From contig OZ024927.1 of the NCBI GenBank assembly GCA_964017235.1, positions 52,023,293 to 52,087,292 of the forward strand: a DNA stretch of 64,000 nucleotides, written 5' to 3'. Shown here one piece after another: positions 1 through 14,300 of this stretch. Below the pieces are notes generated by a model. That model worked only from the letters and a program-made list of their open reading frames with translations, was not told the DNA's origin and did not search any database. A program made the position numbers and the translations under genes. Numbering within the stretch: the stretch's first letter is position 1; each line of letters begins with the position of its first letter. The DNA is from Sabellastarte sp. h YS-2021. Lineage: Eukaryota > Annelida > Polychaeta > Sabellida > Sabellidae.

Positions 1-670
1 CGTGATTAGGGTGCACCCTTTTTCCAGGTGGATATTTGCTGTTTTTCTGATGGCTTTTTGAGTTTTTTCACTTACTTGATTTTGACAAATGTCTCAAATG
101 GTGCAAATTTTTGCATGAAACTGCCATATTTCATGAAAGAAATTTCCATATTTGCACCAAAACCCTGCATATTGAGAAATTTAAGGTCTAAAAGGGAAAG
201 GTCTGGATTTTCCCTTTTAAATCTGACAGTGCTAAGGTTTGAATCTCAGCCTGACCAAAAGTAGGAAAGTTGGTAGCTGCTTGCTTAGTATTGACTTATG
301 ATTTTCAGTGCAGAGTCTTGATCTACTGGTATTACACTGCTTTTCCTTTATCCCCATAGCTACCCATTGTGAAAGGAACATATTAATGCCAGATCAATTA
401 ACCAATCTCTGATAAAGCCATAATAATTTGAACTTTATGATATATAGACACAGTATGATCGGAAGACATATGAACAACAGATGAACAATATAATACTCAT
501 GCTAGACACTTGTATTACATTGTCATTTTCATTAATGATTTATTTATTTTGTATATTTCTAATGAGGGATGTTTTACTTTTATTATCCAGCACTTTATTT
601 CACTAATAAGTAAAAGAAGTCCATATTTTCCAACAGAATACATAAAAATAGCCATAAAATGTTTCCATCC
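1..670. other. Upstream intron or intergenic sequence, gene 1 side
   Basis: AT-rich with no convincing exon. Positions 232-330 (GGTTTGAATCTCAGCC, then GGTAGCTGCTTGC) look like a worn tRNA-derived SINE remnant related to the copies at 36.4 and 39.5 kb. Confidence 0.35.
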
Positions 671-673
671 TTA

Positions 674-1155
674 TACCCCAATCACAATACAGGCAGTACA
701 TCCTGCGGGTACAGGTTTTACTTGGTGGTGGAACCGCCTCCATGGATGCTTATATTGTCTGAGATTTGGTGTATCCATTCATATTACAAGCGGTACATCC
801 TGCGGCAGTAGGTGTTGGAGGAAATGCTCCAGTCCTTCAACTACCATCTGATGTCCATGGTGAAACATGGCGAAACATCCAATTCCTCCACTCACCTTAT
901 GTCCCCGTATTACACCAAAGCACAACTGAGTTACAACACCATGGACCACCCTATCAAAAAATCCATTTACACATGCTCACAGTGAGATTGTCAGAGGTGG
1001 AAATTTTAAACATTTTAAAACTTTTGTAGCATGCACATGGAATTGGACATTTTAGCACTGTGATACAAGCTCGCATATGGACGTAAGACGGGACTGGGGC
1101 GTTTTGACCAATGCCTACTACTGCGGGATGTACCGCCTGTATTGTGATTGGGGTA
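674..1155. mobile_element. MITE, PIF/Harbinger-like (TTA target duplication)
   Basis: The ends are inverted: TACCCCAATCACAATACAGG at 674 matches the complement of the sequence ending at 1155. TTA flanks it at 671-673 and 1156-1158, as expected for PIF/Harbinger. A second copy of the sub-terminal GCGGTACATCCTGCGGCAG motif near 790 suggests a secondary insertion or duplication. No transposase is present. Confidence 0.72.
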
Positions 1156-1542
1156 TTACAGACTAATAATGTCTGTGAAATACTTGTAGCTTACATAAGT
1201 AATGAAATGTTTGTGAACAATCGGCATTGGTTGATGAATTTGTGACACTAATCATCCATAATAAGAGGCAATGGGGAATATAAAAGAATTATACCCTTGT
1301 CTGTATGACACAATAGTTAGATCAGATACAGTTTGTGGTAGATAATAAAATTTTATATTAGTCATAGATTACATATATTTGATAATGCTCAACATTTTTG
1401 AACCAAGTGGTTTAATTTCCCATGATTATTATTAGTATAATAAACCTTTCTAAGGGATTAAACTGTTCCCCCTGATAGACATGAAATACAATGTAATAAC
1501 AACCCTCCACTTTATACTACATTCCTTCATGTCGGTAATTAA

Positions 1543-2023
1543 CCCTTTCACTACTGAAGGACCATTATTCCACTGGACTGCAGCAATATGACGTCATATC
1601 ACGTCAGAAATGTGTATAAAGTAAGATATTAACTCACTACCTTATTCACTTCATTTGCAGTACTTTGCAGCATATTTCATTAGGAATTGATGAAATGTCG
1701 AATGAGGAAACTCCAGGGAATCCCCTGAATAAATATAACCACGAGTAAACAATTTGCAGCTATATGCGATAAATACCGCAATATCTCCAAAAACTAGTTA
1801 AAATATATATGAAAATGGTGAAATTTATTAAAACATAGCGTAACATCCATATAAATGCTTAAACAATCGTTTTAATACTGATACACCAAAGAAAACGTAT
1901 AGCAGTATACTTAAGGGAAAGAAGAAATCAATATTATTGCTGTCGACTCTGCATCGACAGACATGGTACCTAATAATACACAGTGACGTCGACTGCTAGT
2001 CATCATAGATGGTAGCGAAAGGG
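1543..2023. mobile_element. MITE, piggyBac-like (TTAA target site)
   Basis: It starts CCCTTTCACTAC and ends GTAGCGAAAGGG, an inverted pair with one mismatch, and is flanked by TTAA at 1539-1542 and 2024-2027. TTAA with CCC-start ends is the piggyBac pattern. About 480 bp, no coding capacity. Confidence 0.75.
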
Positions 2024-2228
2024 TTAAATATTTATATATGTTAATGTGTTTAACACTTCTTAAGTAGAGAGATATAAAATAAGAGTTCTGTGTGAACAAT
2101 ATAAAAGCTGGAAACATGAAACTCAAATTACTTTAACATTATACATTCAGAGAATTTTAAAAGTTAGTTCATAGGATAAATTTTACTTGCGCCTGTGTTT
2201 TATCATTTGTTGATCTGTATTTTTACAG

Positions 2229-2362
2229 ATGAGCTGATAGCACTGAAGGACATTGATGACTTTGATGCAGCCAGAGCATTGGTTATCACTTGGCAGGAGA
2301 CACTCCCGAGACCTTGTGGCCAGGTTGACCTGATGGGCATCTTGTATGATAAACCAATTGAG
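2229..2362 (+). CDS. Gene 1 exon 1 in window (pre-AMOP segment)
   Basis: The acceptor is tttttacag and the donor is gag/gtgaga. It enters with one base of a split codon owed by an upstream exon not in the window, and ends in phase 0. It reads DELIALKDIDDFDAARALV and onward, ending in DKPIE. Confidence 0.85.
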
Positions 2363-5300
2363 GTGAGAATGTGGTACACAGCAATCACTCAATTATGTAT
2401 TTACTATTTATTTATTGCCATAATATGCCACAATTTAGAAAAATGTTATCATGGTCAATAATAATTAATGTTAAAGTAGCAAAGAGAAAAGTGGCTTTAA
2501 AAGTTAATAATAAATGAAGACATTCTTGTTCTTGTTTTATAATTAGCATGTAGATACATCATATGACAAATTTAGTAATTGCACTTTCTTTTCAAAATAA
2601 GTTAAAAATAGTAAGATACAATCTTAAAACTTTTAAGATAAAATTAAGGTTAGTAGACTCAACTATTAACTCCATCAAAGTATGTCCCAAGTATTTCATA
2701 TTCGGATGTTGATTTGAATCGTCCATGAGTAGTATTTATGGTAACAAAATATTCTAATTACAGAGGTTTCCTGCAGAAGTTTTATCATTATGATGTAGGT
2801 GGTTTTAAAAGTTCACTTATGAGTTTTAAATACTATTTCTTTTGATCAATAATAATAATGATAATATATTTTACTAATATGTAAATAAGGGTCTCAAATC
2901 AGGCCTTTTACTATTCTTACTAGGGGCTTCCTTCACTGTTTAACAACTTACAGGTAAGTGTCATATTGGGACTATTTTGACCTTAGAGTTTTTGGCAATT
3001 GTCTCCAGTTGTAGTTTTACTAGCCTGAAATTCTTATTGCATGAAATTGTTGTGGACATCAATTAACATACCACAGAATCACTGTTGTATTTTAGCCCAG
3101 CACCTATCAGTTGGTAATTATTGAAGGCGATGGCTTGGCCTATGCTGAATACAGATACCTCCAAGTGGACATGACAGCTCAAGAAGACAACGCCTTCCAG
3201 GGCTTAGTGTTTTCAGACATCTCAAGTGTTGTTTATTCTACCAGTGGTGTAGCACTGAATGACCTTCCATTTACAGAAGAGATAATTGGTAATTTACATA
3301 CTCCAAATGCACATGAACTAGTTCTTTTAACATACTGCTTCAAGCCATTTCATTGTGCAAACTTCAGCATTGCACAAACCGGAAGCTAGAATATTTTATA
3401 AAATTGAGTGGTTATCTGTGAAACTTGTGCACTTTGGCATACGAAATAAGGAAGTTGAAGTGATAACAGATATATATTAAATATCTTTGGAGATTTCTGT
3501 TTGCAAATTTTGCAAAGTTGTGGCACTGCATGATTTATTGTAGAAATTATATTATTTCCTCATAAAAATTATAATTCTAAAAAAGTTAATTCTACTGATT
3601 TTATGTCAGTAAAATATATTTATAATTTGGTCTTAATTGACAAAACATAATCTTGTCTAAAGGAATTCATTATGTCCAAGTTGTGCAAAGTTATGGTAGG
3701 GAGCAGTAGATTTATTTGGAGTTTTACGTCACTTTCAACACTGATCAGGTCATATCACAATGGGTACTTTTGTGGCCAGAGGAATCCAGTACATACAGTT
3801 GGTCAAGGTTCTGTACTGTAAACTGCTGACCATCGGTAAGCAACTACCAATATTCCCACATAAGGTCTGGGGTTTGAGTGGGAGGTGAGTGTGTTACCAC
3901 TGTACCAAGGTGGCCCTAGGGAAGCAGTAGAATACCCAGGTCAGTAAAAAGTATCAGACACTCACACACAGGGGCTTTTTAAATTAAAATTCACTCTGTC
4001 AACTGGATTTTCTGGTAAAGTAGAAGTATTTTACTTATCCCTCTTTTGTATTTGGATTTTTATTTGTATTTATACTCAGTGCAATATCTCCATGTACTAC
4101 ATGACTCAAAGTGCTATATGACCAATCTGACTGTACAAGTATAGTCCAACTCTCAATTTACTGACATTACCCCAACTGAAAGACAAGAGGCTCAAGGATG
4201 ACCAACGTCCTTGAGGTTCTTTAACCTGCCACTGGGGATAGGACCCAATGACAGAGGACCGCCATTTTAAGTGGTTTTCCGAGCCACTATGTATCTTCCT
4301 GTACCTATGATTGAATCCACGTCTTCTGTGTTCCTAGGCAAGTGTGTTGGCGACAGTGGCAGATCCTCTGAAATTATCGCAGTTTACCTGTGTACACGAG
4401 TACTCGTACTGCCTTTCATATTGAATTGACTTAAAGCTATTTTATAAAATCTAGCTTGTCCTCATTAACATTGTCTTAACAAACAAAAAATGTTTGTGAT
4501 AATATCAACCTTTTTAAAAATGAACTAAAGTCATACCAAACTCAAAATCTTTTTGAAAATGTCAGCCCTTTTGTAGATCACAGCTGGGTTGTCTATCACA
4601 ACATGTGATCCTGTAAATATCTGCAAGATCAGAGACAGAGAGCCACTACCAGATTAGGAGGAAGTTAAATTAGAATAATAAACAAGTGGTTGATTTCATC
4701 AATTGGTTGGTCTTGTGCAGCACTGATATCTTACTTCGTGTATAGATAAGCAACTCTTAATTTGAATCTATCATAGCATAGAATGCCTCAGAAATCTACT
4801 GGTATCCCTTAAAACTTGTGATATTGAAACCCATTAATAGATTGATTGAACTACAGAAACTTGGTTTTCAATCATGCCATTGTGTTTCAGACTTCCTTCA
4901 GATTCATTTTATTTAATTGTGATATATTTACTGAACTATCAAATACCAAAATCATCCATCAGTTTAGTGAAATTGAAGTTTTAATGTCACAAATATGTTA
5001 ACATAGTGTATTAATTTGAACTTACAGTTGTTGGCAGTGCAGACATGTGAAATAAGTTAATCTAATTTTTAGTTTCAGTATCTTATGTTTCAACTTTTCA
5101 TTCAGGTCATCCTGGTATCTTTGTGACACAACTGTTCAAGACTGAAGATGATGAGGTGATAGTAACCCCCCAGGATATGTGTATTGAATGGTCCCAGAGA
5201 ACTCCAAGTGTGAGAGGTAGGCTTTTGTTTCAGTAATACTTAAATCCCATTAAAACTGTAGATCTTGGTAAAACAGATGGCGTTTTAGTAGATATTTGAT

Positions 5301-8300
5301 AAAAACTCTTGGTTATAACAGGAAATGCTCAACCAAAAACAGTTCTGTTGGTTATAACAAGAAATGCTCAATGAAAAACTGTTCAAAGGTTTTAACACTA
5401 AGTATTTTACTTACAGTACTTTAAGTTATAAATTTTTGAAGTTCCTGATAAATTCAAACATATGTCAGCACTTAAAACTCCATTAAGTTTTTGATAATAT
5501 TTCAAATTGCAGAAGTCTGCTCAGATTTCTTTATTATAAGTGAAAACTAATCCTGTAATTCATATGTTCTTGGATACGATTGCTGTTTCTTCCTTGGTGA
5601 ATTTAACAGTATGCACTCGTATAATATTGTTATCTTCATTCGTGATAAATTTTTTCTGTATACGTCATTCAGAAAGTTTTCCTTTTATATTCATTCCCTT
5701 GCAAGTAAGTGGTAATGAAATTTTCTGTAGTGGTACAAGAACTATCTTAACCAAATTTGACATTACCATTCAACCCTGGTGAATGTAAAAGTACAACTTG
5801 TAATAATGTAGAAAGTAATCAAAATTATACATTTTGTTTCTAGATGCACTGGATTACCTGTCCTGTCCATGTGATGAGGTGGTCGCTCAGTATGACACCC
5901 ACTTCATGCCAGTATTTGACATCACTGATGAAGTGCTGCAGACCAGCTGCTACCGTCCTGTCAAAGGACATTATCTGGCTGATATTGAGCAATATATTTC
6001 CATTGTAAGTATGCTGGATAATAGCAGCAAAACCATAACCTTATATTGAACAGAAACAGTACAGCCTCCATAAGTCAAATATAATATCCGTTTTGATTTC
6101 TGTTGAAAAGCATGTGTAGACTGTTGTGATTGTAAAATTGTATTATTAAGAAGATTTTCAAACATAGTCCAACTATTTACAAATATGTGTGTGATGCTCG
6201 ATATTTTCACACCTCTTTACAGCCTAGTATGTCGCGTCTATTCTTTTCAATTAATTCAACTAAAATTAGGATGAAAAATCTAGCAGCATTGATTTCATGT
6301 AAACATTTGCACACTTGATCAGATATGTGAGAATACAATAATATAGGATGACTCTCCTGAAAGTATGATCCATTTGGAAGTGTATACATCATTTGCTTTA
6401 TTTTATAGTTTTCTACATCCCTTAAAAAGTGGTGGTGGAGATGCATTGGGATATTTTAATGGAGAACTGTAAAATAATGAATGGTCTGTATCCTGAATTT
6501 ACATTGCAGGAGTGCTGTTATAGCAATGGGTCCCTGCTAGAAGAGAGTGGCTTCTTGCGAATCCTGGATGCAGCCGTCGTACCACCCCTGTATGACATAG
6601 GTCCTCTTGACATGACAGACCAGGAGGGTTATGACCTCTGCTGTGTGCAGTCATTTGAATTCTGTCAGTACTTCTACACAGTCAGACCACACAGCAGCTG
6701 TGTTGAATATAACTCCCCACGTTTTGGTGAGTTGATTTATGGTGAACATTCCTGTATGGATACAGTTTTTATCACTATGAATTGTTATTAATATTTATAT
6801 ATTTTGTAATATTGCAGAATTTTATGAACTCATTTTCACTCAAACTTTGAATTCTGATGTTGTATTTTAAGACTTTTATTTTATTTTATGGACCTGAACA
6901 AAATATTTAAAGAATGCGTCAGTGGCCTAGTGGCTTAGCAGGTTTGGCATCTAATCATAGGCTGTTAAACCTCTAAGTGGATCTGTCCCAGTATGACTCT
7001 GGCTGTTGAATGGAACATAAAACCCCAACTTTGACCTTGAAAATATTTAAAACTAGTCACTGAATGATTTAAAAAATGTAAGTAACTCATAAATATATTA
7101 AAATATATTATTTCTTAAGAGAGACAGTAACTTTGCTTATACCTGTATTTAAATTCCATAGTTAGAGCAAAAATTAAATTAAAACTACTTTTAAATTCCT
7201 AATTTCCAATGTGTATCTGAAACCTGTGTTCCCATATGAGTGAATATTTGAAGAAGTCTCCGTGTCTAAGTCCTGTTTGATATTCTTGCATTTTAATTTA
7301 ATCTCAGATGCATTGTGTTTGAATTTCAGTGGCACTGTTTGGAGACCCACATATTACAACACTAGATGGTCATTCATACACATTTAATGGGCTTGGTGAA
7401 TACTGGCTGGTGAAAACAAGCATAAACACTTTCAGTTTACAGGCTCGCACAGCACAGGTATATTCATATTATCTTAGATATTGTCACACAAAAGATGTTT
7501 TATTTTGGTGAGGAAACAAATTAGTAAAATGGAGTTTCAAAAACATCTTGGAACCTGGTACTAAATCAGCCGAAAAAAGTTAACTTAAACAGCTTTTGAT
7601 GGAATGATTTTTCTGGCCTTCAGTGCTTTGGAATGCTTTTAAGTAGCAATACAGATATCACTTAACATATATTTGATAATAACAAAGCAACTACATTGTA
7701 CAAAGGCTTTGTAAACATTCTATGATCACGAGGGAGAAATATGTTACATGTTATAGTATATTGCATTTCATTATAATTCTAATTTTATACAGGCAAAAAA
7801 CAGACAGAATGTTGACATCCAGGCCACCAAGTTCTCTGCATTTGTAGCCAAAGATTACCTTGATTCAGACAATGATGTACAGGTGGAGCTCAGTGACGAT
7901 GAGTTGAGTAAGTGCCTTTTTAAAAGTTCATTAGTATTTTCATATCTACAGATTCCATAGCTCAGAACATGAATTCATCATTCATAAATTATATCTCAAC
8001 TTCACAAGGGCCTCTATATTGGTAGATTACCAAGGCATAATTTGCAAACTTTTGGCTGTATTTATGGGTTTCAAGTTTATTAAGAGTTTTGACCACTATT
8101 TTCAAATAAAATATACATTGTTATCTAATGAAATGCAAGATCTTTACAAAGAAATACTTAATTGACATGTAGTATCAGTGTTACAGTAATTTCAGTTGTC
8201 GTACATCCCATGAACAGATCAATAAATGGCTTTCTGTTGTGGCCTTCAAGCCATACATAAATCTTCCCTTGATCCATAAATCCTGAAACTACCCTCACAA

Positions 8301-11300
8301 ATATATTCTGCAACAATAAAACATTTTAAAACTATTTAATGTGTGTTTACTTTTTAAGGTATGGTCCTGTATGTGGGTAGAGTCAATCAACAAACCTTCC
8401 TGAAGAGTTCAGAGACTCAGATGATGTTTGGCTCAGTGGTGGTTTCCCATGATGCCTCAGCACAAACTATCACTGCCCGCTTCCCCACAGGCTGGAGTAT
8501 TCGTGTGGGACTTGGTACAAAGATGCTCCACATTTCTGTGAATGCAGCATCACAGGACAAGAACAGGGTATCAGGCTTACTGGGATCTTTCAACGATGAT
8601 GTCATGGATGACTTCATGCAAATACCTATCACTAACCTGTCCATCAATGCATCACTGCAAGAGATTCATGAACAGTTTGGGCAGCTGTGTAAGTCATTTG
8701 TCTTGGTCATGTACAGGTTTAAAAAAATAAAACCTAGTTAGATACACCAAGCGCCATTTTTCAACAGATGAAATAAGGTATATTATGTAGAATTACAGAA
8801 GTAACACAAAACTGAAATAGGTGAGCAAATAGCAACAATTGTTACTCTACACATGATTGCTCATTTGACAATAGGAAGTTTAAGTCTGAACACAAACAAA
8901 AGATTACCCATTGGAGTGAATACACAAATATGATGTATTACAAGACAGTTAACTTGAATGATATCTTCAGAACTTAATTTTCTCAAAATAGGTATAACTA
9001 GACATTGCCACATGTAGAATGAAGGTTCAGTGGATAACTTAACTGTTAGTTCCATAGTCACTCATCGGGGTGCCCTTGTGCCAAAGTGTATTGATTTTGG
9101 CTGACATTTTGTAACTTCTACTCAGACAAATCCACAGTGTTCACATCGGCATATTAAGAAGGGTTCCACTTTTCAGCTATGAGAGTGAAATAAGTGAATA
9201 CTTAATGTTATGCATTTATATAAAATTTCAGTAAATGTGCCTGATCCATATCATTCCAACACATATGCATATTTACTGCGTTTACATATGTTTTACTGCA
9301 AAATATATATCCTTACCAGATGTAATAAGAATACTGCTGCCAATGAACTAATAATGATGTACTCTCCTTTTTTCAGGGCAAGTTGGTGATGAGTCCATCT
9401 TCTTCTACCATGATGGCAAAACTACTGCTGACCACTCAGATCCTGACTTTGAGCCTAAGTTCAATGGTGACTGTCCCAATGAACCTATGACATTGAAATC
9501 CATAGAATTGTGTGGAGACAATGAGCAGTGCAAGTTTGATTACTGCCTGACCTTTGATGATGATGTGGCCTTGAATACCAAGCGTATAGCAGATGAATAT
9601 GCCCATGAGGTCAATGTAATTGGTAAGTTTTTAAAGATGTACTGTTCCCATGCTCCGAAAGGCCAATATAAATTGCTAATTGGCAACATAACTCCATTTA
9701 AAACTAATATCAGGTCAAATTTGTCTGTGTTATGCAAATACCTACAGTAGATCTAAATTTTACCAGTGATGCACGTGAATGCTACATGGGTGTAACTTCC
9801 AATTAAGCCCATTTCTTTTACTCTGGTCAGCATGTATGTCAGCATGTATGTGCACATACATGTTGGGATGTAAAAGTGGCCTCAGCATTCTTGCAGTGGC
9901 TGATATATGATCACTGCTGACTCTGTACTGGAGGTGATTGTGCAGGGGCGGATCCAGCTTTTAAGTAAGGTGGGGGTTCACATCAGACATACCATAACTA
10001 GGTGGGTCGGGGACATGCTCCCCCCGGGAAAAAAAAATAATTTTTGGTAAAAATATAGTGCATTTTTGCTTAAGATTGAATCTATTGAATCTGTATTTTT
10101 TTGTACTTTGGGTTAAACCAACATTATTTTTTCAAGGGAGGGGGGAGGGGTTCAAACCCCTTGACACACCCCCCCCACACACACAGCCCCCCCACACCCC
10201 CCACCCCTTCCACCCCTGGATCCGCTAGTGTTGTGGGAGAGGAGGGTTTGCTCAGTATTGTTGCAGTGGTTGATATGTTGTTTTCTGTCATCAGGTAACA
10301 ATGTCCCTGTGATCACTGCTGACTCTGTACTAGAGGTGATTGTGGGTGCGGAGGCCATGTTTAGTACTGTTTCAGTGGTTGATTTGTTGTTTTCTGTCAT
10401 CAGGTAACAACGTTCCTGTGATCACTGCTGACTCTGTACTAGAGGTGATTCTGGGTGAGGAGGGCGTGCTTAACATAGTTGCAGTGGATGATGATGAGGA
10501 GGATACCGTGGAGCTGATACTTATCACTGAGATAGAAGGGGGAGTGCTGGATATGGAGGCAGGGGAATTCAGATGGACACCCACTGAATTTGTTGCCATA
10601 GAGATGAGGTAATGATAAATAACAGGATAATATCAGCTCATACTTAGGAGGAATCAAAAAAGCTTTTCTAATGCTTGAGATCACAGTGAAAGTTGTATTT
10701 TTGCATAATTTTTAAGACATCATAGTATTGGTTGGAAAAACATTTTTTTAAGCATATGCACTCCTTGTATTTGTAGCTTTGTAGCTGTAGATAGCAAGAA
10801 AGCTCGCTCATCTGTTCACACTGTTACTGTGGTGATCTGTTCTGGATGCAGTGGACAGGGCACCTGTAACTTTGATGTGAATACTCCCATGACTAGATTC
10901 TACAAGTAAGTTTTGTGTGCATTTGGTATTTAGAAGGTATTTCTAGTTTGCTGTGATGTGATTGAAGATAACTTGTCATCTGCTAACACCAGAGTTAGCT
11001 CTTGATATCATGTTCGAAAATCATACCTCCTAAGCTGACAAAGTAAGTGAACTTATCCCTGACAGCTGATCCATAAAATGTGAGTGTAGTATCAGGATGA
11101 GATACCAAAGAATCCCACTCAACAGGCCATCTGGAAACTTTGCAACACTAAATGGGCACACTGATCAGTGGTACCATCACATTTAATTTATTGATGTGAC
11201 AATCTATTTCAGCCTGTGGTGTAAACAAGGTTCCTTTATATTAATTTTACCATACTGTGCATGTGGAATCTTTGACAAAGATTGTGTCCAAAGCTTGTGG

Positions 11301-14300
11301 TATAATAGGAAGCATTGTACTAGATGTTATGTCCTCTGTGGCTTGAACAATCCCAGGTGTTGTTTTAAATTGATTGAAAGATGAGAAGTATTAAGTGACC
11401 CATCTACATTGGCCTTGTTTCGTATATTTATGTCTGTCTATATTAAAGAAATCTATCCATGTAGAAGTAATAATAATGATGAAGTATTTATAAAACACTG
11501 AATTGATGTTGACATCCTCCAAGGGACCAGTATCCAAAAAGGGAAAGTCCAGTTATCAGAAAGAGTCTGTCACAATCTCAGTTTCCCAAAAGGGAAAAGG
11601 CTATGGAGGGAGATAGGCTAGTCTGACAAGGCAAGTCTTCTAAACCTAGTGGCACTGGCCTTGATTCTGAAGCATGAGGATGTTTGTTCCTTTCAATAGG
11701 AGCTGATTGACCTGATTATTATATATTCATAGCTGTGTCTGTCTGCAGGAAACCCAATATTGAATGTGACAGTTTTCTTCTGAGGATTATGTTGTAAATC
11801 TGACAGTATATATGAAATTGACCCCGTGAGTGTGATAATTTCCTCTGGAACTCTCTTCCTCTCCACATAAGAAATAGTCCCTCTGTTACATCCTGTAAGA
11901 AACATCTTAAGACTCACCTTTTGAACTTAAGTTTTCGAATTTAGTACTTTTCCCTCTGGTCACACCCACAATCCTGGATTACTGACCTAGGCTGTCCCTT
12001 GACTACGTTTTGAACAATACTTTTGTTCATCCAGTATACTGAGTTCCCCATAGCAAGGAAGATATTGCACCTGCAAAGCCGTAGATTAGATTAGATTACT
12101 GATAGTATTGAGCTGACGATTATGTTTGTCTGTAGGAAAGCCACCTGTGAATGTGACAATGGGTGGGATGGAGAGCATTGTTCTAAGGACTATGATGGCT
12201 GCTTTGACCATCCATGTACTAGTTCTGGAAACCTGTGTGTGGATGTGGTACCACTGGACCAGCAGTCCACGCAGTACTCATTCTCCTGCTGTCCTCAGGG
12301 ATACACCTTCAATACAGAAGGAAGTAAGTACAGCAAACTCAGCCAAAATAAAAATTGCAACACATTATCATGAACCTTTATCATTTGGAAACAAAAATTT
12401 TGGCACATTGTTTAAATGAATTTTTTTTATGTTTTTTTTTTCACGTATGTGAAATTAACAATTTATAAACATTTTTTAAAATCAAGGTAACTGATCAGCA
12501 GTACTTCAGATTTGTATTTTTCTTGCTAATTACCTCTGCCAAGGAGTTATAACTTCCATGACTGTTATTTGTCCGTTTGTCCATTTGTTTTGTTTGTTAG
12601 CAGGATTACACAAATACTACCCATTGGATCTTCCTAAAAATCAGATTAGATTCCTTTAAATTTTTGAGAGTGATCTAGATCACTGTCTAGATGCAAAAAA
12701 AAAATAATCCTGATTTTTCCATTTACTTGTTATTACATGCCTTAGTATGAGCTCTCCGAGTGCTTTTATTTACACTGAATTACCTCTTCTGCTTTGGGAA
12801 ACCAAACATAACTTAATTTCTGAAGATATTTAGATACTTTAGGATCTGCTGTAACCTTAATTATTTAGGTCCCTTTGTTGATTTCTATGATTTGTTAATA
12901 CTTCTCTAACACAGACTTGCATTTTCCTCTTCCCTTTCAGTCAATGAAGAGTGCCAGGCCGCTGGTAACTGCCAGGAGTGCCGAGACCTGGATGAGTGTA
13001 CAGAAACTCCTGAACTTGTGCAGTGTGGAGTGAATGAAGTCTGTCAGAACAGGATCAATGCCAGCTATGCATGTATCTGTGCATCAGGTTATGAGAGAGA
13101 CTCTGATGAACTATGTAGCAACATTAATGAATGTGATGGAGATCACGGTTGTGAACATGGCTGCAGGGACAATGAGGGTTCATATGAGTGCATCTGCCTG
13201 GACGGTTTCCAGCAGAATGAGGAAGGGATGTGTGAGGACATTGATGAGTGTGAACTGGAGACTGATAAGTGTGTTCAGGACTGTGAGAATACCGCGGGAT
13301 CATATACCTGTAGTTGTGGGGATGGATATGAAATCAAGGTAAAAAACTGATGATCCTGATAGATCTTTTAAAACTATTCTCAGCATATTTCAGCCTTCAA
13401 GTATTTTTCTTATTAAGTCAATTAAAAAAACTAAAGACAGAAAAGTACTTGTTCAAGTTTTTGGAATTTTACATGCCATAATTCTGTAATAGATGCCACT
13501 ATCTAATTATGCCCGCACAAACTTTTCAATAAAACATTTTAGTCACTAAAGATAAGAAGTTGAAGGAAATGGTTACCGTGCTGAGTTGTGAGATGCCCAA
13601 TAACTTTAATAGTTTTTCAGTCAAGATCTTCTGTATCATACAGCTATAGCAAAACTTTGATAAAACATAGATAAGTATTATTGCTTATGCTGTTACAGTA
13701 GCTGTACACTGTTTGACATATCTGGTAAATACTTCACAGTATTAATTTTGTCAGCCATATTTGTAAAATGTTTCACCTGGAGGAAGTAGGTCCAAAAGAA
13801 ATGAGAGAGAAAGCTAAATGAAACATTGTGAGGTAGTCATTCAACTTATTGTTATGAAGGCCCCGTGCTTTTAAGAAAGCATGGCCCTGGGGCATGTATC
13901 ACAGAAATTATGGTAACTATCACTTTCATAAGAAATTCAAGTAGAATTTATGTGTGCGTAGAATCCGAGCACCATCTAAGCAACTAAGCCCCGATGACTC
14001 TTATGCATCAATCAGCAGCTTGTATCACCAATCTTTTACCTGGTCTCATATTCACAGAATAGTGTACAATATTAGATGTACCACCATAAAGACAAGTTAT
14101 AGCAACACAAAGATAAGTCCTAATCACAGGCAGTCACCTCTGTGTAGATTTGACTCCCACAAGTGACAATAGTGAGGACGTGTCTCAATATGACCCTGCC
14201 TGTTGAATGGGATATAAAACCCCAATTTTGACTGTGACAATGATAAGACTTAAGTGACTCACAACCAAAACAGATTGGTTGTGACTATTCAGGACAGAAT

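Noticed and set aside
510-1029. Open frames of 87-113 codons upstream of gene 1
   Set aside because: They lie across the MITE at 674-1155, overlap in two frames and show no domain or splice pattern.
3289-3389. Continuation of exon 2 frame to a stop at 3387
   Set aside because: A donor at 3289 and the phase of exon 3 fit better; the extra residues are intron read-through.
10101-10400. Pro/Thr-rich and Gly-rich open frames on both strands
   Set aside because: They are translations of the C-run and G-run of the MITE and of the exon pseudo-copies.
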